Source: CAVQGZ01 sp963714455
Lineage (GTDB): Bacteria > Actinomycetota > Actinomycetes > Jiangellales > Jiangellaceae
Reading direction: 5' to 3'
DNA length: 64,000 nucleotides
NCBI GenBank assembly: GCA_963714455.1
Contig: CAVQON010000019.1
Coordinates: forward strand, 186,001-250,000
In this document: in pieces, positions 62,230 through 64,000 of the stretch
Position numbering within the stretch: the first letter of the stretch is position 1
Layout of the letters: each line of letters begins with the position of its first letter
Notes under the pieces: model-generated
Database searches by the model: none
What the model was told of the DNA's origin: nothing
Seen by the model: the letters and a program-made list of their open reading frames with translations, nothing else
Translations under genes and position numbers: made by a program

Positions 62230-62276
62230 GGCTGGTGTGGGCCGGGAGAGGCCTCGGCCCGGAAGGGTGGGTCGTC

Positions 62277-62792
62277 ATGAGTGTGAAGGACGCCCCCGAG
62301 AGCGTGGGGGCACTCGATTCAACTCAGCGCAGGAACGGCGGGCTGACGATCGCCGTGGTCGTCCTGACGGTGATCACGTTGGGCTTGGCCGGTTGGCTGG
62401 CCTACCTGCTGCTGGTCCCCCAGGGGAACGCCGTGTCCGGTGATGTCGCGCAGGTCGCCGAGGACTACGGCGACGCTTGGAACAACTACGACGGCGCGGC
62501 GTTCATGGGTCTGGTGACCGCCGACTACCAGCTGTACCAATCCCCGGGAGAGTCAGGAGACAACGCCGAGCAGACAGCGGCAATGATCAGCACCGACTTG
62601 AAGACCGTTGGCTGGTCGGTCGAGCGGCAGGGTCCAGCCCAGATGATCGGTGATGAGGACACGGTCAATGTCAGCGAGCTCGATGTCCTCCGCAACGGCA
62701 GCGTGGTCGTGGACGAGGGCGTCTCGGTGATCACGTTGGTGAATCAGGATGGCACCTGGAAGGTCCAACAGCACATCTGGGGCGGCCAGTGA
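62277..62792 (+). CDS. Membrane-anchored NTF2/SnoaL-like protein
   Basis: 171 residues: a short cytosolic tail, one membrane helix (LTIAVVVLTVITLGLAGWLAYLLL), then an external alpha+beta domain (AQVAEDYGDAWNNYDGAAFMGLVTADYQ, in pieces; ending VSVITLVNQDGTWKVQQHIW), characteristic of the NTF2-like fold. ATG at 62277 with GAAGGG upstream. Possibly envelope-associated; no function known. Confidence 0.7.
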   Translation: MSVKDAPESVGALDSTQRRNGGLTIAVVVLTVITLGLAGWLAYLLLVPQGNAVSGDVAQVAEDYGDAWNNYDGAAFMGLVTADYQLYQSPGESGDNAEQTAAMISTDLKTVGWSVERQGPAQMIGDEDTVNVSELDVLRNGSVVVDEGVSVITLVNQDGTWKVQQHIWGGQ

Positions 62793-63201
62793 ATCCCGGG
62801 AGGCCAGGACTCACGCGAGCCGCGACCGTCTGGGCGAGGTGATCGCTCAATCGCACATGACCGGTCAGGGCTGGCCTGCTGAATCTAGGTGTGTCGTTGC
62901 GACACCTCCTATGGCAGTGCCTTCATGTCCGCCTACGCTGCGACAGCGCCAATCTGGGCGGAAGCGACACGCAGCAGTACCGCTCCACCTGTCTGCGTCC
63001 ACAGGAGGCGGTATGACGCGGGGCCGTATTGGTCGCTCGGGTTGCACGACAACGCTCGCTCATGCCGAGGCGCGGGCTTCTCGCCGCATTGGCGATGTGG
63101 CGATCAGGCCCCAAGCCTCTACCCGAGGCCTGCGACGGTACAAGAATCCGACTGAGCGCAGATGCTGCTGCCGGAGTCGATCAGGGGTGGAGGCGATCAC
63201 G
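62793..63201. other. 409-nt gap with a small inverted repeat
   Basis: No supported gene. GTGTCG-TTG-CGACAC (62891-62905) is a 6-bp inverted repeat with a 3-nt loop, flanked by CTAGGT and CCTCCTA. It may be a weak terminator or binding site. Confidence 0.45.
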
Positions 63202-63648
63202 ATGAGGCGAGAACTGGGTCTGTTGTGCTTGGCGGCGCTGGTGTTCGTGGCCGGTTGTGGTGATGACAGTCCCTCGGTTGGTTCGCCCGTGGATTGGCTG
63301 GTCGTGCTGGACGAGGCAGGCCCAGGCGTGCACACCGTGCACATGATCGTCGACTTCGGTCCTACATCCGAGTCCGGCGACGAGGCCGAGCTCGAAGCGT
63401 CCGGACGTCTCGTCTGGGAGCAAGGTGAGGTCGAACTCTGCGGAATCGAGTTCCGGGAGGAGGCGGGGGCGGGGCGTCTCGGTGTGGGTGACATCTTCCA
63501 GACCACTGAGGGCTGCGGCGATGACCCGACAGCGATGCAGGATGCCGTCGACGAGTTCGGCCCACCGACGCAGGGATGCGTCGAGGCGACGCTCGGCGGC
63601 GACACGTATGAGTACTGCGCACCGCTGCCGATCGACCAGACCCCGTGA
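63202..63648 (+). CDS. Lipoprotein of unknown function
   Basis: 148 residues with a lipoprotein signal peptide (MRRELGLLCLAALVFVAGC, lipobox VAGC). The mature part has four further cysteines (ELCGIEF, TEGCGDD, QGCVEAT, YEYCAPL), likely forming two disulfides. No family recognised. Start ATG 63202 is supported by GGTGGAGG upstream; the frame is open earlier but has no start signals. Confidence 0.65.
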   Translation: MRRELGLLCLAALVFVAGCGDDSPSVGSPVDWLVVLDEAGPGVHTVHMIVDFGPTSESGDEAELEASGRLVWEQGEVELCGIEFREEAGAGRLGVGDIFQTTEGCGDDPTAMQDAVDEFGPPTQGCVEATLGGDTYEYCAPLPIDQTP

Positions 63649-63898
63649 CGTCGCCGACAACCAACGACGGCTGACTGACCCGCCCCAGCGAGGCCGGAGT
63701 CTTCCAGTGTCAGATCATTCGGCTTCAGGTCGGCCTGACCAAAGCACGCTGTCATGCCGCGAGTCGGGCGTTCGTGGTCGTGCCGCGAGTAGCGCGACAC
63801 GCGGCGAAGTGGGGCACCCGGGGACGCCTGCCCGCGGCATGACCATGAGGTGTCCGCGGTCGGCTGCCCGTGAGCGGGACGAGCTTGCGAGGGTGTCG
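63649..63898. other. Non-coding tail of the accessory region
   Basis: No gene supported; open frames on both strands lack start signals and motifs. Confidence 0.4.
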
Positions 63899-63936
63899 GG
63901 CTCTGATACTCCTATGTCGACACGAGTATGAGAGCC
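63899..63936. terminator. 13-bp inverted repeat near the window end
   Basis: GGCTCTGATACTC (63899-63911) and GAGTATGAGAGCC (63924-63936) pair at 12 of 13 positions around a 12-nt loop. If a minus-strand gene enters the window from the right (possible stops at 63952 or 63962), this would be its terminator; an operator is the alternative. Confidence 0.4.
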
Positions 63937-64000
63937 ACGTGGATCCAGGCCTTACGAAGGCTTATTGAAGTCCTCGGCGGCGGCGCTGGGCGGCGACGAT

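Noticed and set aside
63937..64000. End of a minus-strand gene such as a transposase
   Set aside because: Two frames have stops (63952 and 63962) but only 12-16 residues are visible, too few to call.

Overview
The window is a strongly GC-rich chromosomal segment of an actinobacterium. The evidence is the thrS / HIT / pgsA / PIM acyltransferase / pimA / pdxS / pdxT / yebC / ruvCAB gene order shared with mycobacteria and streptomycetes, phosphatidylinositol-mannoside genes, an SsgA-like protein, an EF-G2-type GTPase, frequent GTG starts and many leaderless promoters (a TAnnnT -10 box ending 6-8 nt before the start codon). The family cannot be fixed from the sequence; a Nocardioidaceae-like or neighbouring lineage would fit.

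Layout. Positions 1-13.4 kb are the conserved core block. ruvB (cut by the window edge), ruvA and ruvC are translationally coupled behind a near-perfect actinobacterial SOS box. They are followed (all minus strand) by yebC, the pyridoxal-phosphate synthase pair pdxT/pdxS, a LemA-like membrane protein, pimA, a PIM acyltransferase and the CDP-alcohol phosphotransferase pgsA. A divergent EF-G2 gene separates these from the HIT hydrolase and thrS. From 13.4 to 21 kb come a META-domain lipoprotein, tRNA-Val(CAC), a PGPGW membrane protein, an SsgA-like protein, a DsbA-like protein, the pabB/pabC folate pair, a secreted S55-type protease, a tRNA Gly-Cys-Val cluster, a patatin and a DoxX protein.

From 21 to 37.5 kb are an AidB-type acyl-CoA dehydrogenase, the complete treX-treY-treZ route from glycogen to trehalose, zapE with an enoyl-reductase-like protein, a RibD-type reductase, hydrolases, a thioredoxin-CcdA fusion, DNA ligase C and a small UspA-like protein. 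From 37.5 to 57.9 kb are a peculiar UspA-like / coiled-coil / M23 peptidase fusion, cellobiose phosphorylase, a glutaminase-STAS-cNMP protein, a formate/nitrite-type channel, a lipoprotein sulfatase, an acyl-CoA ligase, a LigD-type primase-polymerase, a five-gene oligopeptide ABC transporter and oligopeptidase B. Peptide import beside a cytosolic oligopeptidase suggests peptide scavenging. LigC and the primase-polymerase, about 12 kb apart, probably serve the same repair pathway.

From about 57.9 kb to the end the window looks like an accessory island: a decayed cold-shock gene, two VapBC/FitAB-type toxin-antitoxin modules with matching GATATC operator palindromes, a GNAT acetyltransferase, a tyrosine recombinase, two orphan envelope proteins, and long non-coding stretches. 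No CRISPR array, rRNA gene or intact insertion sequence was seen.

A recurring regulatory feature is that three promoters (treX, the hydrolase at 32.5 kb, the primase-polymerase) use the TAG stop codon of the upstream gene as the first three bases of their -10 box.
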